In this document: one piece after another, positions 24,736 through 36,760 of the stretch
Layout of the letters: every line of letters starts with the position of its first letter
How positions within the stretch are numbered: the stretch's first letter is position 1
Assembly: GCA_030620095.1 (NCBI GenBank)
Contig: JAUTXW010005217.1
Coordinates: 310,001-374,000, forward strand
Length of the DNA: 64,000 nt
Reading direction: 5' to 3'
From: Kuschelorhynchus macadamiae
Lineage: Eukaryota; Arthropoda; Insecta; Coleoptera; Curculionidae
Made by a program: the position numbers and the translations under genes
Notes under the pieces: model-generated
Told to the model about the DNA's origin: nothing
What the model saw: only the letters and a program-made list of their open reading frames with translations
Database searches by the model: none

Positions 24736-27189
24736 CAGGGTGTCCCACGACGAACTGCGACGATCGATTTCTCAGAAATTAGGCTTTAGAAAAATTTGAA
24801 ATCTTGGCAGCTAACTAAAGTCGATGGGGGCAATTCGCGCAAAATATTTTCAAGATAGCGGCACTTCCGGTTATACCGGAAGTAGACGTCAACTTTCTTA
24901 TATTAAATAAAATACCCTGTATATAATCAAATTTTTGGATTCCTCGAAAAATTCTAGATATATTTCATGTAAAATATCCTATACCTAAGTTCAGCGGTTT
25001 TTGAGATATTTTGAATTTTATGTAAAAAATGACGTTTTCAGGTCTAGACATAACTATAAATATCTGCTTATCGAAGTCTCTATTATTTATTTGCGGTTGG
25101 CTTCCTTATCCAGAAGGGTACACTTTAGTGGCCTGTGCTGATATTTTTATAATAAATAAATATAGGGTGATCAAAAACTGACATTGTAAATATACTTTAA
25201 AAAATCGTTAAAAGTTACTTTTTTCAAATGGAAACCCCAATTTTTTTAATTTGATCTTATTTAACACTTAAAATAAGGGTGACTTTGTATAAAGTTGTCT
25301 ATTCCAAAAATTTGTAATTTTTGAGTTATTGACGATTTAACATTTTTTATTTTAATAATACCAGACGGCTTCTAAGTTTTCTTGTTAGTTGGCCATGACG
25401 GGGAGGCCTGGCGAGAACAAAACCAATTGGTTACTATATACACGTAATATTTGTTGTCGTTTGATAATTACCTACTAAAATATTATTTATTTATAATATA
25501 TATATATATATATATATTTATAATAATATATATATATATATATATAACGTTCCTATAAAACTTGGGATGATATATTTTTTTAGATGTGATGTGTTACGGT
25601 ATGTGGACCAGTATTTGTATGAAGTAGTGTAGTGTGACCTGTATAAATAATTTAATTTAATTTATTTATGTAATAATATTTACTAAATGATTTGTCTAAT
25701 TTTGGATTTACGCTAAATTGATAAAAAAAATTAATTTAATATTTCCTAAATGGATTATTTTTCATTAAAAAAAGGCAATGTATAATTTACCATTCAAATT
25801 TTCTTCGTAAAAATTCAGTTTTATTATTCGATCGTTCCTTACTGCACAAAATACATTAAATTGCCAGGATTCTTGAAAGTTCTGCGATCTTACTGCATAA
25901 GGATTCGAATCACTCCAAAAATGGGAATTGTGTCTATTGAAAAGGCCATTTTGAGTAAATTTTGCTTTATCGGTCCAAATTATATTCTCCGAAAATCTAG
26001 GGTTATCTTGTACCATTGTTCAAATAAACTCGCAAAACTGTACTCTTTTTGGCAAATCAGTGTCTTTTAGATGTTGAACTAATGATATTAAATAAGGTTG
26101 GAAGTTATGTTTTAACAGAATCTTATGCACTGAGTGCCTCAAGATTCCTGATTGTCTTGCCACGTTTCTTAGGGATGTCATTGATCTGCTGCAAAATATC
26201 CTAGAATTGTGTGTCCAAAATTTTTATAGTTTTCCAACATTTGTTTAACGCTGTTCGGTGACGGTTTCTGTTTATCTGGATATCTATCAGCAAATATCTG
26301 GCATGTTCTTGTTAAAACTGTGTTAGATTCCCCATAGATAATAAACAAATTCAAATAATCCTCGTGTGTGTAATTTAATCGCCCCTGCATGATTATTAAT
26401 TTAATAATTATTATAATTACTATAATAAATAAATAATATTTTAGTAGCTAATTGTCAAACAACAACAAATATTACGTTTCTATAGTAATCAATTGGTTTT
26501 GTTCTCGGCAGGCCTCCCTATCATGGCCAACTAACAAGAAAACTTAGAAGCCGTCTGGTATTATTAGAATAAAAAATGTTAAATCGTCAATAACTCAAAC
26601 ACAACAAATTTTTGGAATAGACAACTTTATACAAAGTCATTCTTATTTTAAGTGTTAAATAAGATAAAATTATAAAAATTGGAGGTTTTCGTTTGAAAAA
26701 AAGTAACGCTTAACAATTTTTTAAAGTATATTTATAATGTCAGTTTTTGATCACCCTATATTTATTTGTTATAAAAATATCAGCACAGGCCACTATAGTG
26801 GATCGTTTTGGACAAGGAAGCCATCCGCAAACAAATAATAGAGACTTCGATAAGCAGATATTTATAGTTATGTCTAGACCTGCAAACGTCATTTTTTACA
26901 TAAAATTCAAAATATCTCAAAAACAGTTCAACTTAGGTATAGGATATTATACATGAAATATACCTAGAATTTTTCGAGGAATCCAAACATTTGATAATAT
27001 ATAGGGTGTTCTGTTTAAAAAAAGAAAGTTGACGTCTAATTCGGTATAACCGGTATAACCGGAAGTGCCGTCATCTTGAAAATATTTTGCGCGAATTGCC
27101 CCCATCGACTTTAGTTAGCTGCCAAAATTTCAAATTTTTCAAAAGCCTACTTTCTGATCGATCGCCGCAATTTATCGTGGGACACCCTG
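24736..27189 (-). mobile_element. Element B: complete-ended copy of family A (mariner-like)
   Basis: Starts CAGGGTGTCCCACGACG and ends with its mirror GGGACACCCTG, with TA on each side (24734-24735 and 27190-27191). The arms are about 760-780 bp inverted repeats (24736-25495 and about 26410-27189), almost reaching the transposase start. Each arm has an inner inverted end motif: ATACCCTG-TA closing at 24919, and its mirror near 27002. Terminal blocks are therefore about 184-188 bp. Both blocks contain the palindrome ACTTCCGGT-ACCGGAAGT. A (TA)n tract lies at 25497-25550. Confidence 0.93.
25765..26390 (-). pseudogene. Element B transposase, N-terminal half
   Basis: Minus strand from ATG 26390-26388 (MQGRLNYTHEDYLNLFIIYG), the DUF4817-like HTH. 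A deletion after NYKNFG (near 26215) removes the linker and shifts the frame. The first catalytic acid (NIIWTDKAKF) is kept in the 25765-26016 frame, and the protein again ends at EENLNGKLYIA. The second and third acids are missing, as in copy A. A defective copy that could at best move in trans. Confidence 0.87.
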
Positions 27190-27191
27190 TA

Positions 27192-27762
27192 TACAGTATA
27201 GGTTTAATGGGAACTTTGTAGATAATTTTACTCGTACCACTTTAATGTTCAAGACTTCAGTGTAATTGGGTATAAGTGCGTATTTAAAGAATCTAAAACT
27301 ATAAAAGCGTATTTGAGCAGTCCTAGATATTTGATGTTAAGTAATTTTCTCAGTAAAGAAATGCAATCAACCTAAAAGTAAAAGTCCAACAGAATGCCTT
27401 TGTTTATTTTCATTTCCCGTATAAATATTTAGCTACGAGGTTTGTTTTTATGAGTATAAAGATTAAAAATTCATACAAATTAAACATTAAAAAAACAATA
27501 ACTCTTTATAATAAGATATTTAATGATAATTACTATTTAAACCAATTTCAAAATTACTTTTTTGAGATATAAATTGACCAATATATTTGACCAAAATGTA
27601 TTGAAAAACAACGAATTTTAAAGGCGCGTAATTTTTTTACGCCTATCGTCAACATCTTCTCCAGAAAATTGACTGCGTTTTAATTTTAGGTCCTTAACAT
27701 AGCCAGAAAACTAAGTGAAACGTATGTATCCTCCCTCAAATACCAATAACGTATTCTATACG
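27192..27762. other. AT-rich sequence, no gene seen
   Basis: No motif recognised between element B and the hAT copy 2 target duplication. Confidence 0.4.
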
Positions 27763-27770
27763 CTCTACAC

Positions 27771-30201
27771 CAGGGGTGCTCAAACGGTCGATCGCGAGTG
27801 CTTTTTGAGTAGATCTCGAGAAGAAATTTTTTTTTAATAAGTAGGTACTTAACTAAACTACAAAAATTTATTACGTAATAAAATAACACTCTGCTAGCGG
27901 CAAAAGGCGGCTTTATCAAAGGAACGCGCGGTACTTGTCAAAAAAAAAGCCGCGTTTTTTATTCTTGCCGCTTTTCTAGAAATTTCGGAGAGAGACTTTC
28001 GTTCACGCCGATATAAATGTTGCGCCTGCAGGGATTGGAGTCATTCTGAATTGCAACTTGAAGGCAATACTTCGTCGATACAAAGTTTATTACTAAATAG
28101 TACAAAATGAGTGCAGCGAAGAAATCTAAAACGTATCATTTTAATAACGATAGGGAGGAAGAATTTTTGTTTTGTATGATGAAGGATAAGTGCATTTGTG
28201 TTATTTGTCGTTCGTCAGTTGCAATACCTAAGCGTGGAAACTTAGAGAGGAATCATGAAACGGTTCATGAAAACTATGAAAAGGATTTTCCACCACAGAG
28301 TGAATTAAGAAAACGAAAAGTACGTGATTTGATATCTTGTTTGAAAAAAGAACAAACCATGTTCACAAGACCAGCCAAACAATCAGAAGCTGCTACGATC
28401 GCGTCATTTAAAATATCTCATATATTGGCGAAACACAAGAAACTGTTCGAAGATGGATCGGTTGTAAAGGAAGCATTTATTGAAGCGGGTGAGACTTTAT
28501 TTGGAGATTTTAAAAATAAAACAGAAATCATGTCTGCTATTAGAGAACTTCAGTTATCTCGTCCGACTGTCACAAGGCGTATTGAAGTCATGAGTCAGGA
28601 CATGGCAGATAAACTAAAAAATGATATCATGGAATGTACATACTTTTCTTTACAGTTCGACGAATCCACCGATATGACAGACACTGGCCAGCTGTGTATT
28701 TTTATTCGGGTGGTATTCAATGACATGTTGGCTAAGGAAGAATTTTTGACAATCATTCCTCTGAAGGGGAAGACCCGTGGCGAAGATATATATGACGTTT
28801 TCTTCAATTTTGTAAAAAACTACAAGCTACCAATATATAAATTAGTGTGCATTACAAACAAACAAACAAAAACGGTTTTGTAGCATTGTGTCGAGCTAAT
28901 GAAGATTTCCCTTAATTTTTTTCAATCCGTTGCATTATACATCAACAAGTTTTGTGTTCAAAAGTTTTAAACACGGAGGAAATTATGGGCATTGCAACAA
29001 AAATTGTGAATTCCATCCGTGCACGTAGCTTGCAACGGCGGCTCTTTAAGTTGCAGTTGGAAGATAGGGGGTCAGCTGAACACACTAGAAAGATTTCAAG
29101 AATTATTGCCCGAAATAACAGCTTTTCTAGACGAAAGAGGTGATGACACTCAGATGTTGAAAAACGAAAAATGGCTGACTGATTTGGCATTTTTGACTGA
29201 CATCACAATGCACTTAAACACCATTAACTTGGAGCTTCAAGGTAAAGGAAAAACTGTTATTGAGATGATTAGCGCAGTAAACGCATTCAAAAGTAAATTG
29301 CAACTTATGATAGATCAACTGAAAAGAAAGGATCTGAAACATTTTCCGTCTTTGAAAGCAAGGATTCCTCAGTTGAATTATGATACGTATGAGGCTGAAT
29401 TATCAAATATTTTGGGACAATTCGAAATGCGTTTTTAAGATTGTAGTAAATTGGCAAATGTAGCATCATTTATGAGTTATCCTTTTTCATGTAAAAACAT
29501 TGAGGAATTAGCTACTGAAATAGCAAGTCAGTTTAATATGAACTCATGTTCTGTTGAAAATGAGTTGGTGCAGATTATATCAGATATACATCTCAAAGCT
29601 ACAGCATCTGATACAAATTTCTGGTGTTTTATATCTGAAGATAAATATCCGAATCTAAGGCAAATCGCCCTTCAACTGACAGCAATGTTTGGGTCAACTT
29701 ACTTGTGCGAGTCTGCATTTTCTGAAGTGAAGATAATTAAGTCAAAATATCGCAATCGACTAACTGACGATCATATGTCATCATGCTTGCGATTAGCACT
29801 CAGTGGTTACGTACCATCTTATAAAAAGTATGCTGAGGACATGCAGTGCCACGCTTCAACATCCAAAGTCACTCCTTAGTTAAGTTTAACACCATATGTA
29901 ACTCTTTTGTTTTGTAACAACCAATAAACTCGCAATTTTGAATAACTATAAGTTTTTTCATTGATATTGTAGAGAATAACCTAACTAAACCTAACCCAAA
30001 CCTTGACTAAAATAATATATATTGTGCGGAAAGCTAATATCTATATATGCTACGGTACACCCTACCTAGGTAGGTAGAGTGCATGTCTCGTGTATGTACG
30101 ACAACCCTGCATCACACATACTTGCAGCCTCTTAGAGTCGATCGTAAGTAGTCTAAAAATATTGAGGTAGATCGCCAGCAGTTCTAGTTTGAGCACCCCT
30201 G
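27771..30201 (+). mobile_element. hAT transposon, copy 2 (2431 bp)
   Basis: Terminal repeats CAGGGGTGCTCAAAC and GTTTGAGCACCCCTG, flanked by a perfect 8-bp duplication CTCTACAC (27763-27770 and 30202-30209). Very similar to copy 1 throughout, so both are recent. One transposase gene on the + strand. Confidence 0.96.
28107..29879 (+). pseudogene. hAT transposase, copy 2, with deletions
   Basis: ATG 28107. The N-terminal BED-like finger is intact here (CVICRSSVAIPKRGNLERNH, with paired Cys and later His). Then FKISHILAKHKK and the first catalytic acid in LQFDESTDMTDTG. Frame 1 ends at 28878-28880 after a deletion that removes the TDGPPAMTG segment present in copy 1. A second deletion near 29082 removes the HTDVRWLSR segment, and a stop lies at 29438. 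The C-terminal frame 29451-29879 keeps TYLCESAFSEVKIIKSKYRNR, the conserved catalytic-Glu/dimerisation region, and ends at TAG. Type: GTF2IRD2/ZBED5-like hAT proteins, from wording. Confidence 0.9.
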
Positions 30202-30209
30202 CTCTACAC

Positions 30210-30530
30210 CATATTCCCAATTTGAGAGTTTGTAGGCGCCATAACTGTTTTGTTTGTATTAAAACGAACCATACATATTTTTAAAACGGATTAAATAAAG
30301 ACAGAAATAAAGAAGTGACGAATAGGGTGAATTATTACTATTCGGCTACTTAGATGGAACTACACAATTGCGTACTATCTACGTAATAGTCAAAGTCACA
30401 GTTACATGTTATTCACGCAATAGTTACCCTAAAATTGTTCCCCATTTTGGTAACGACTACGTAGTCTCAGCTTAAACAGAACGTGGCGACAGTTCCGATT
30501 ACTTCAAAGAAAATACTTGTGATAACAATG
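30210..30530. other. AT-rich sequence, no gene seen
   Basis: No motif recognised. Confidence 0.35.
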
Positions 30531-30850
30531 ACGTATTCGTGACTAAAAGTGCTACCTGGGATATGGGGATGACCTGATAATATTTTGGTAAAAATCTGGT
30601 ATGGCCGAACAAGATGGCGGTCTAGTGAAGTGTTAAGTTAAATAAATATTACTAAAAAACTGATTATCCAGTTTTATATAAGATTGAACCCGTAACATCC
30701 AAGATAACAAAACAAAATGGCGGTCCATTAAATTATTTGAAAAATCAGCCTGAAAAAACTATTTAGTAGATTATGTACCGAACTAAATTAGGTCACCTTT
30801 CACTATTCCTAATAAAAGGAAATATTCATAACAGGGGGGTGTCCCGGGAA
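30531..30850 (-). repeat. Dispersed repeat R, inverted copy
   Basis: The reverse complement reads through GCCATCTTGTTCGGCCATA, AAATATTATCAGGTCATCCC and GACCGCCATTTTGTTTTG, in the order of the forward R copies. Confidence 0.65.
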
Positions 30851-31439
30851 AAGGAAATTTACTGATTTTTTTATTTTTCACGTAGATAAGTATATTATTA
30901 TTATTCAATGGTATGAACAAAATTAAATATAGGGAAGAGGATATATCCACATTGAATCAGGTTTTCTTAAAAATTCGTTATATGTGTCGCATATTCATCA
31001 TAAAAAAGGAAATTTAAAGATATTCAAAAACAAATTCAACTAGGCTAACTAACATACTCTGATAAAATGGTTTTGTAGGTTGAAGGTAACTAAATAAACA
31101 ATCGGATAGACAAGAGCGCTATTAATTAATATTTCAGCATAAATAAAATGAAAACGGTCTAAATAATGCCTTTTCTTGTTCGTTTTCCTTTCTTAGCCTA
31201 TATGGGGACAATAGATTTAACCTAGAAATCATCATTTAAAATATCGAAAAAACATTAAAGAAGTAGAAACAACTTCCAGTCATAAACGTTAATATTCGAT
31301 GTCTTTGAATAATTAAACTGGATGAAATTACACAGCTCATCCCCAACAAGTAAGAGGGACTAGAACTATATTTATGCCATTTCAGGGGCGTAGAGCATGG
31401 AAAGCTCGCAGTAAAATATAATATATTTGAAAATAGTAT
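30851..31439. other. AT-rich sequence, no gene seen
   Basis: No protein or repeat motif recognised up to the left arm of element E. Confidence 0.35.
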
Positions 31440-31882
31440 AATACCATAGGTAATGTTAGAAGTGAGGCTTCAAGATACAAAGAAATGGTTCCTACGAAAG
31501 TTATAGCGAATTTCGTAAAGATTTACAAGGCGGCAATTTTAAAAACAAAAGACGATCGGAAAATTACTAAATCACCATCAACTTTGTTATTTTAAATGGG
31601 ACATCCTGTATTTTTTGACATTTTTGGATTCTCTTCACTCTTCCCTTTCCAAAAATATATAATTTGTCAATATTCGGAACAGTAGTTGTTGACTTATTCC
31701 ACTTTAAACTAACCACATATGACAATTTCACAGATATGCAGCCACACTTAAATCGCGGTACTCATGAAATGATGAAATCGCTTTACCCATGGAATGTCAC
31801 CAACAAAAACAAAACACTTACTTTTATTCGTAAGTAAAATATTTTATTAATTTCACGGAAAACAAAATTAATAAAATCTAAA

Positions 31883-32120
31883 ATGCAATTTACCGAAGAA
31901 GAAAAACTAAAAATTCTTCAACTTTATTTCGCAAATGCTAATAATGCGTCAATTGCAGTGCGTCAATACAGGTTGCTATATCCTGGTGCAAGAGTTCCCT
32001 TAAGAAAACTGTTGCATATATAGTAAAAAACCATGCACAAAGAAAATCCTTGCAGAGTCAAAGAAGACGAGCAAATTTTGACTTGGACGAGGAATTATCC
32101 ATATTATTATATTTTGAAGG
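31883..32120 (+). pseudogene. Element E transposase, N-terminal fragment
   Basis: ATG 31883 opens MQFTEEEKLKILQLYFANAN and continues NASIAVRQYRLLYPGARVPL, the DUF4817-type first HTH. It resembles the N-termini of elements D and K (EEE.L.MIEL.). Stops follow at about 32022. The rest to 32120 is low-grade coding remnant. It ends at the TTAGG-repeat junction. Confidence 0.75.
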
Positions 32121-32135
32121 TAAAAAATTCTTTCT

Positions 32136-32155
32136 TTAGGTTAGGTTAGGTTAGG
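32136..32155 (+). repeat. (TTAGG)4, insect telomere-type repeat at a rearrangement junction
   Basis: Exactly four TTAGG units. It lies where element E sequence stops and piggyBac sequence begins. The piggyBac left end, its TTAA, and the middle of the E transposase are all missing at this point. TTAGG is the common insect telomere repeat; filler at a repaired break is an inference. Confidence 0.8.
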
Positions 32156-33130
32156 TCCTATCCAAGCAGATCGATTCCGGACGTCTCTCGTATAACCGGA
32201 AAATCTACCTTCAGATATAGGATCTTTTAGTTCAGGAGCCCAATCTGAGGAAGAACTCGATATTGACGATTTTATGGAAGATGTCGTCCCACCAATGCCT
32301 GTAAGTCGTTGCATATTGAATGAATGGGATAGCGATGATGAATTACCTCTAATACATTTTATTGAAAAACCATTCGAATGCACAGACGATGCAAGCTGTT
32401 CAAATAAACCTGAAGCATTTGCTCAAGATGTCGGACTTAATGTTCCGGAAGACACCGAATCCCCTACCGATGTATTTCTATGCTTATTTACCCCGGAACT
32501 TATTGATTTATTGCTATTCCAAACAAACTTATATGCAACACAGCAAGATGGTGATCGGTTTTGTCCGACGGATGCTGGCGAAATCCGATGTTTTCTTGGC
32601 ATCAATCTAATGATGGAAAAAAAACAGTTATAGGGATTACTGGTCCTCATCAATCCAGATGCGAGATCTCTATATTGCTTCGAGATCGTTTCGACTGGCT
32701 TTTGAGCAACATCCATTTGAACGATAATTCGGTGCAACCCAAAAAAGGCGAAGCAGGATTCGACAAATTGTATAAACTACGACCAATGATTGATATTCTT
32801 TCCAACACGTTTTTGAATAGTTATAAACCCAATGAAAACCAGAGCATTGACGAATCAATGGTGAAATTCACGGGTCGAATAGGGATTCGGCAATACATGC
32901 CTTTGAAACCAGTGAAAAGAGGGTACAAAATCTGGATACGTGCAGATCAGTCAGGATTTGTTTCACAGTTCCAAGTATATACCGGAAAGTCGGATAAGAT
33001 AGAAGAGAGTTTAGGGTCTAGAGTTGTAAAAGACTTGACTCGTCCACTCGTAGGAAAGTACCATAAGGTATATTTTGACAACTTTTTTTCTGCAATCCCT
33101 CTTTTACGTGATCTATTGAAAGAAAATATA

Positions 33131-35405
33131 CAGGGTGTCCCAACTAAAAGTATCCACCCCAAATAACAAGTCGCCAAGACAAAAAAAATAAAACGCTCGG
33201 ACCCGTCGATTTTGCTTTTGAGGGGGAAACATTTTGCGTCTATTTTCAATTTCGCAACATCACCCTCTGAGCGGGGGTGAGATTCACCCCAAAAATGTTA
33301 AATGGAAAGGGGGGGTCGAGTGATACCTTATTTTGAAGGGTTTCCGACCCTGGTTACAACTGCCAAGTTTGAAGCCTCTGCTGTCATTCTCGATGAAATG
33401 GCAGCTTGTCCAAAAAAAAATATTAATAAATTAACTGCAAGAGTTGGCTGCTTTAAATTTAGGGTATGATGCAGGCTAGTGAAAAGATTTTAATAATAAT
33501 TACTCCGGACGAGAGGAAAATAAAAATAGTAAATGTAAATTAATGGGGAATTTTTGCGTTTAAGAAATGTTTTCTACAAAGACTAAATTATTTTATGAAT
33601 TGTTCGAAATGTTCGCCATTTACTCCCTTGCAATGAAACAGACCGTTGCCAAAACGTTTAAGCTAACTTGTCGAATTGTCACTGTACAAATATTTTTAAA
33701 AAAAATCAGCATTTCATTCTTACTGTTATCATAAAACATCAGCAACAAACAAAATAAAATCACATTGTTATCGTTTATTTAGTGTCAAGCATTCATGCGT
33801 TTATTACAGTTTGTGCATTTTATTTAAAATTTATTTTGTCTGAAAGTGTTAAAAGACGAAAGTTTCTAACAATTGCCTATGACGTTTACGATACAAGAGA
33901 GAATCGAAATTATTGTTCTTTACATTAGAAACAATAATTGTGCGAGAGCTGCAGCTGTAAGTTTTAATGAATTTCATCCCGAACATTCTTTGACTCATAG
34001 AAGTGTATTACAACTGTGGATCAAATTTTTCGAAACCGGCTCAGTTTTCAATAAAAAGCATGAAAGAGTAAGACCAATAAGAAATGAAAATGTTGAGGTT
34101 GCAGTCCTTGGCCATGTTGCTATGGTCCCAAGTAACTCCATCAGAGAAACAGCTGCAATATCAGGAATCTCCCGAAGCAGTGTTCACCGGATTCTAAAAT
34201 CCCATAAGTTTCGACCCTTTAAATATCAATTGCTTCACGAAATGAACGAAGATGACTTTGATCGCAGAGTAGAGTTGTGTGAGAATATTTCTGAAAAATT
34301 AAACAACCATACCATTTCATAGTACAATATTTGTTTTTCTGACGAAGCCACATTTTACTTAAATGCAGAAGTAAACCGTCACAACTGCAGGTATTGGAGC
34401 GACAGCAACCCCCATTTATTCAGGGAAACCCATAGCCAGCATCCATTAAAAGTAAACGTGTGGGCGGGAATTCTAGGCAATCACGTTGTTGGACCTTTTT
34501 TTATCGAAGGCAATTTAAATGGTGAAAGTTATTTAAATTTACTTGAAAATGCCATCGATCCGCAGATTACTGAGATTCTAGAAAACGACCAGGATTTAGC
34601 TGAAGATCAGATATTCTTTCAACAAGATGCACCTCCTCACTACGCTCGTCCGGTAAGAGATTTTCTCGATAATACTTTTCCCGATCACTGGATTGGAAGA
34701 AGAGGTCCCATCGAATGGCCGGCACGATCACCTGATTTGACGCCGTTGGACTTCATTCTTTGGGGACACTTGAAAACAAAAGATTTTTAAGATGCAGCCA
34801 GAATCACTTGAGGATTTAAAACAGCGAATAGTAGCTGAATGCCGTCAGTTAACACCTGAAACATTTCAAAATGTTCGAGAGGAATTCGAGGCTCGTCTGT
34901 ATCATTGCATGGAAGTAAATGGCGAACATTTCGAACAATTCATGAAATAATTTAGTCTTTGTAGAAAACATTTTTTAAACGTAAAAATTCCCCATTAATT
35001 TACATTTACTATTTTTATTTTCTCTCGTCCGGAGTAATTATTATTAAAATCTTTTCACTAGCTTGCATCATCCCTAAATTTAAAGCAGCCAACTCTTGCA
35101 GTTAATTTATTATTATTTTTTTTTGGACAAGCTGCCATTTCTTCGGGAATGACAGCAGAGGCTTCAAACTTGGCAGTTGTAACCAGGGTCGGAAACCCTT
35201 CAAAATAAGGTATCACTCGACCCCCCTTTCTATTTAACATTTTGGGGGTGAATCTCACCCCCGCTCAGAGGGTGATGTTGCGAAATTGAAAATAGGTGCA
35301 AAATGTTTCCCCCTCAAAAGCAAAATCGACGGGTCCGAGCGTTTTATTTTTTTTTGTCTTGGCGACTTGTTATTTGGGGTGGATACTTTTAGTTGGGACA
35401 CCCTG
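33131..35405 (+). mobile_element. Element F: full-length mariner-like (DD41D-type) transposon inside piggyBac
   Basis: The ends are CAGGGTGTCCCAACTAAAAG and its mirror, with TA at 33129-33130 and 35406-35407. Inverted arms are about 490-500 bp. Removing the element and one TA rejoins the piggyBac frame exactly. Unlike A, B, D, G, I, J and K, I see no inner inverted end motif in its arms. Confidence 0.96.
33879..34950 (+). pseudogene. Element F transposase, one stop and one frameshift
   Basis: ATG 33879 (MTFTIQERIEIIVLYIRNNN). The N-terminal DUF4817-like HTH is followed by a second HTH (RETAAISGISRSSVHRILKS). A stop TAG at 34320-34322 interrupts just before the catalytic core. First acid in CFSDEATF, second in FFQQDAPPHY (the usual QQDGAP has lost its glycine), third in ARSPDLTPLDFILWGH. 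Spacing between acids two and three is 40 here, 41 with the missing Gly, so DD41D. A one-base shift near 34790 moves into the true C-terminus (SLEDLKQRIVAECRQ ... NGEHFEQFMK), ending at TAA 34948-34950. About 355 residues in total, normal for the group; few lesions, so a young insertion. Confidence 0.93.
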
Positions 35406-36316
35406 TATATGCATGTGGAACGATTAGGAAAAGACGAAAACATGAACCAAAAGAAATTGCGAATAATGATAAGAAAATGTCTAGGGGTGACAGCGTGTGG
35501 AAGGTAAGCAAGGAAGGAATATTTTCCTTGAAATGGATGGATAATAAACCAGTTTTGTTTGTAAGCAATTTCCATGGTCCAAGCGACGTTGAGACGGTTC
35601 CCAGAAAAAAGAAGGATGGTTTTTTCCAAGATGTCACATGTTTAAAACTTGTCAAAGATTATAATGCCTATATGGGTTATGTAGATCATTCCGATATGTT
35701 CCTATCATTTTACAAAGTAAATCGAAAGTCCAAGAAATGGTGGCATGCATCGGCTTTTTTGGCATTTTTTGGACTTGAGCATTGTTAACGCTTTTATAAT
35801 ATTCAGAGACCGGGCGTCTGCGAAAAGCATGACATTGAAAGAATTTAGACCGACTGTTGCATCGGGACTTAATGGTGCTGATCCATCTACACCTAAGAGA
35901 GGCAGAAAGGATTTAGGAGCTTCCGGATCAAATAAACACAAGTCGGTTCCAGCTGAAGTAAAATTTGACAAATGCGCACATCTTCCTCTTTATGGAACAA
36001 AAGTTAGATGTTCCCATTGTAGTACTAAGGCACAACTGCACCGCACCAGATGGCACTGTTCCAGCTGCAAGGTCGGACTTTGTTTGACAGAAAAATCTAA
36101 TTGTTTTTTTAACTTCCATCAACAATAATTATTTTTGAAAGGCGTTGCAGCCACTGCCTAGTGGTCATCCTATGGAACCACATGTTTTTTTATTATAAAC
36201 AAATATATAAATAAACATTTTTGCAATTTAACATCTTTTTTTAATGTCTAATAACGTTTTGTTGGGAAGTAGTTGAATTTCTACGAAAAAAAAAAATGCC
36301 GGCTTCAAAGGGTTAA

Positions 36317-36760
36317 CGGGGGAACGATATTTAAATCTATTAAATAACGAAATTGAATATTTTTGGAGCAGCTTCCTCTAAATACTTATAACCAAATAAT
36401 TTAGCACCAAGATGACGCACCACCATACAACATTCGAGAGATTACAGATTTTTTAAATGCTTGATATAATTTGTAGACTGGCAAAAAGGGCCATATTCAT
36501 TGGCTCGCAAACAATCCCGACCTTACACCTTTGGACAATTTTTTGTGGTGGGGATACCTAAAGGATAAAGTGTAACATAATAGAACGGACAGGGTTGACG
36601 AGTTGCGACAAAAAATAATGTATGAAATTATGGTTTTAAATGCAGAATGTCCCACCTTCATTACCCAAGCAATTAAGAAACTGGAAGGAGTGTTTCAAAA
36701 TTGCTTGGATAATGGAGGGGATCACGTAAATAGGCTGCAAAAATATTACTTCATAAGTCT
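36317..36760 (+). pseudogene. Element E transposase, C-terminal fragment
   Basis: Resumes right after the TTAA with TGERYLNLLNNEIE, the segment following the GNL motif in related transposases. Then the second acid region in a changed frame (QDDAPPYNIREITDF), the third acid (NNPDLTPLDNFLWWGYLKDKV), and the tail KKLEGVFQNCLDNGGDHV. Several stops and frame changes. Confidence 0.8.

Larger units (their letters stand above)
32221..36127 (+). pseudogene. piggyBac transposase, interrupted by element F
   Basis: An acidic N-terminus (SEEELDIDDFMEDVV; ATG at 32274 is internal) is followed by the DDE domain. Reading shifts near 32630 (YRDYWSSS in a third frame), then LLSNIHLNDN and KLYKLRPMIDILSNTF. 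The first acid is in NQSIDESMVKFTGR, the second in KVYFDNFFSAIPLL. Element F interrupts after LLKENI (33130), and reading resumes in frame at YACGTIRKRRK (35408). The third-acid region is MGYVDHSDMFLSFY, then SKKWWH and a frameshift near 35750. The C-terminal zinc-binding domain is present: RCSHCSTK...RWHCSSCKVGLC and a final FFNFH. It ends at TAA 36125-36127. Catalytic acids survive, but frameshifts and the insertion kill it. Confidence 0.92.
32156..36312 (+). mobile_element. piggyBac-like transposon, left end missing, split by element F
   Basis: The right end reads inward as CCCTTTGAAGCCGG, directly followed by the target TTAA at 36313-36316 inside the element E transposase. The left terminal repeat and the second TTAA are not found, so the left side is deleted. 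Encodes one transposase on the + strand. Confidence 0.87.
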
